Source: DASYTH01 sp045806965 (GTDB taxonomy: Bacteria; Actinomycetota; Actinomycetes; Mycobacteriales; Pseudonocardiaceae). Taken from it: a stretch of DNA of 64,000 bases. A program made the translations under genes and the position numbers. The DNA lies in NCBI GenBank assembly GCA_045806965.1, contig JBJMIG010000081.1, positions 4,746 to 68,745 of the forward strand. The letters run 5' to 3'. Positions 62,268-64,000 of the stretch are shown piece after piece (the stretch's first letter is position 1; each line of letters starts with the position of its first letter). The notes below the pieces were generated by a model, which was not told where the DNA came from, did no database searches, and saw only the letters and a list, made by a program, of their open reading frames with translations.

Positions 62268-64000
62268 CTATGTGAACGCCTTTTCGATGATCTGACGCTG
62301 CTCGATCTCGTGCACCTTCGACGAGCCGGCGGAGGGGGCCGACATCATTCTGCGCGACACCCTGCTGAGCCTCGGCAGGTCGGGGAAGAGTTCGGGCAGG
62401 TGCAACCCGTAGAACGGCCAGCTGCCCTGGTTGGCCGGCTCCTCCTGGACCCAGCGAACGTCCGTGGCGCCGGGGTAACGGTCGAATACGGCCTGCAGCC
62501 GCTTCATCGGGACCGGGTAGAGCTGTTCGATCCGGACGATCGCGGTGTCGGTCGCACCGATCTTCTCCTGCTCGGCGGCCAGCTCGTAGTAGAGCTTGCC
62601 GGACACGAAGAGGATCTTGCGCACCTCGGCCGGCTCGAAGATCTTCGGGTCGTCGATCACGGACCAGAAGCGGCTCTCGTCGCTGAAGTCCTCGACCGGA
62701 CTGACCGCGGCCTTGTTGCGCAGCATCGACTTCGGCGTGAACACCACGAGCGGACGCTGCACGCCGTCCAGCGTGTGCCGGCGCAGCAGGTGGAAGTAGT
62801 TGGCCGGGGTGGACGGGACGGCGACGGTCATCGAGCCCTCGGCGCAGAGCTGCAACCACCGCTCGATGCGGCCGCTCGTGTGGTCCGGGCCCTGCCCCTC
62901 GTGTCCGTGCGGGAGCAGCACCGCGACGTCGGAGAGCTGGCCCCACTTGGCCTCGCTGGACGAGATGTACTCGTCGATCACCGACTGCGCGCCGTTGACG
63001 AAGTCGCCGAACTGAGCCTCCCACAACACCAGCGCCTCGGGGTTGGCGACCGAGTAGCCGTACTCGAAGCCGAGCGCGGCGTACTCGGACAGCGCCGAGT
63101 CGTAGGCCAGGAACCGGCCCTGGTCCGGGCCGAGGTTCTGCAGCGGCACGTACTCCTTGCCGGTGTGCCGGTCGATGATCACCGCATGCCGCTGGACGAA
63201 CGTGCCGCGCCGGGAGTCCTGGCCGGCGAGCCGGACCATGCGCCGCTCGAGCAGGTTCAGCGAACCGAACGCCAGCAACTCGGCGAACGCCCAGTCGATG
63301 CCGCCCTCCCTGGCCATCTTGGCGCGCCGCTCCAGCACCGGCTTCACCCTCGGGTGCGGCGCGAAACCCTCCGGCAGGTTCACGTGTGCGTCGGCGATCC
63401 GCTCGATGACCTCGCGCGGGATCGCGGTCGCCACCTTGGCGGGAGGCTGCTGCTCGGACTCCACCGACGGCGACGGCGACGCCGGGTGCTTCTCCAACTC
63501 GCGCACCTCGTTGAACACGTGCTCGAGCTGCGAGGAGAAGTCCCGCAACGCCTTCTCGGCCTCCTCGACGGAGATGTCCGCCCGCCCGATCAGCGCCTCG
63601 GTGTAGGTCTTGCGCACGCTGCGCTTGGTGTCGATGATGTCGTACATCCCCGGCTGGGTCATCGACGGGTCGTCGCCCTCGTTGTGCCCGCGCCGCCGGT
63701 AGCAGACCATGTCGATCACGACGTCCTTGTTGAACGCCTGCCGGTAGTCCATGGCCAGCGCCGCCACCCAGTAGCAGGCCTCGGGGTCGTCGCCGTTCAC
63801 GTGGAACACCGGCGCCTGGATCATCTTCGCCACGTCGGTGGCGTACTGCGAGGACCGGGACGCCTCGGGCGCCGTGGTGAACCCGACCTGGTTGTTGATG
63901 ATCACATGCACCGTGCCGCCGGTGCGGTACCCCCGCAGCAGCGCCAGGTTCAGCGTCTCGGCGACCACGCCCTGGCCGGCGAACGCGGCGTCGCCGTGCA
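62268..64000 (-). CDS. kgd: Multifunctional 2-oxoglutarate decarboxylase/dehydrogenase E1 component, 3' part
   Basis: The frame is open at the window edge, so about 577 C-terminal residues are seen. The visible part starts HGDAAFAGQGVVAETLNLAL, part of the thiamine-diphosphate site, and includes VIINNQVGFTTAP, VCYRRRGHNEGDDPSMTQP, the transketolase-type pyrimidine domain and the C-terminal WVQEEPANQGSWPFYGLHLP. In actinobacteria this chain often carries an extra N-terminal acyltransferase domain; that end is outside the window. It feeds the TCA cycle between 2-oxoglutarate and succinyl-CoA or succinic semialdehyde. Confidence 0.95.
   Translation of the reverse strand, partial: HGDAAFAGQGVVAETLNLALLRGYRTGGTVHVIINNQVGFTTAPEASRSSQYATDVAKMIQAPVFHVNGDDPEACYWVAALAMDYRQAFNKDVVIDMVCYRRRGHNEGDDPSMTQPGMYDIIDTKRSVRKTYTEALIGRADISVEEAEKALRDFSSQLEHVFNEVRELEKHPASPSPSVESEQQPPAKVATAIPREVIERIADAHVNLPEGFAPHPRVKPVLERRAKMAREGGIDWAFAELLAFGSLNLLERRMVRLAGQDSRRGTFVQRHAVIIDRHTGKEYVPLQNLGPDQGRFLAYDSALSEYAALGFEYGYSVANPEALVLWEAQFGDFVNGAQSVIDEYISSSEAKWGQLSDVAVLLPHGHEGQGPDHTSGRIERWLQLCAEGSMTVAVPSTPANYFHLLRRHTLDGVQRPLVVFTPKSMLRNKAAVSPVEDFSDESRFWSVIDDPKIFEPAEVRKILFVSGKLYYELAAEQEKIGATDTAIVRIEQLYPVPMKRLQAVFDRYPGATDVRWVQEEPANQGSWPFYGLHLPELFPDLPRLSRVSRRMMSAPSAGSSKVHEIEQRQIIEKAFT

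Overview
The window is high-GC actinobacterial chromosome, most likely from the Pseudonocardiales. The evidence is the dense GC-rich coding, frequent GTG/TTG starts, four-base ATGA/GTGA gene overlaps, and a gene order that follows the Mycobacterium tuberculosis Rv3257c-Rv3214 region: manA, amino-acid permease, sahH, tmk, mtrA-mtrB-lpqB, comF, hpf, secA1, Rv3235-like, wax ester synthase-like, Rv3231c-like, rsgA, aroA, SRAP protein, sigH/rshA, biotinylated protein, pdtaS, whiB1, Rv3217c-like, acetyltransferase, phosphatase. The species cannot be named from sequence reading alone.

Layout. 1-10130: mannose metabolism, a cation efflux protein, an amino-acid permease, an orphan MutL/GlmL-type protein, a large membrane protein with hydrolase motifs, and S-adenosylhomocysteinase. 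10141-14334: accessory genes set into the conserved block (GH75 chitosanase, StyA-like flavin monooxygenase, DUF1266, a VOC protein), with tmk among them. 14438-23756: the MtrAB-LpqB envelope/cell-cycle signalling operon, then comF, long HPF and SecA. 23804-28750: Rv3235-like protein, TrmH methyltransferase, WS/DGAT-like acyltransferase, DUF6912, and proline catabolism (pruA). 28943-36616: a reductase, a lipoprotein, rsgA, aroA, an SRAP DNA-protein crosslink protein, a hydrolase, YbaK, the thiol-stress sigma factor with its zinc anti-sigma factor, tiny ribosomal protein bL37 and a biotinylated carrier. 36666-43232: PdtaS-type kinase, WhiB1 with two CRP-like boxes, a lipid kinase, GNAT, phosphatase, nickel superoxide dismutase with its protease SodX, and RmlC. 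43476-50946: malic enzyme, a PAS-GGDEF-EAL cyclic-di-GMP protein and a complete OpuC-type osmoprotectant ABC transporter. 51078-58902: an IclR repressor divergent from a complete histidine-degradation operon (hutH, an unlisted 54-codon gene, hutU, an M20 amidohydrolase, hutF, hutI). 58974-60963: an AT-richer accessory patch with a DUF6879 gene and a regulator broken by an in-frame TGA. 61002-64000: aldo/keto reductase, DUF6104 and the 3' part of 2-oxoglutarate decarboxylase/dehydrogenase E1.

Two dispersed intergenic repeat families stand out. Family 1 (core AAGGTGACATTNCGC, usually in inverted pairs) sits 3' of genes at six loci, five of them between convergent genes. Family 2 is a 21-bp unit built on TTGCCTGAGCGCG, present as three tandem copies at two loci. 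A separate over-represented word, TCCNNTGTGGAC, recurs mostly inside genes. Other notable points are a perfect 39-bp in-frame duplication in ybaK, a SigR-type autoregulatory promoter, a mutated HHxxxDG motif in the acyltransferase, and the translationally coupled small gene inside the hut operon. No rRNA, tRNA, CRISPR array, transposase or prophage was seen.
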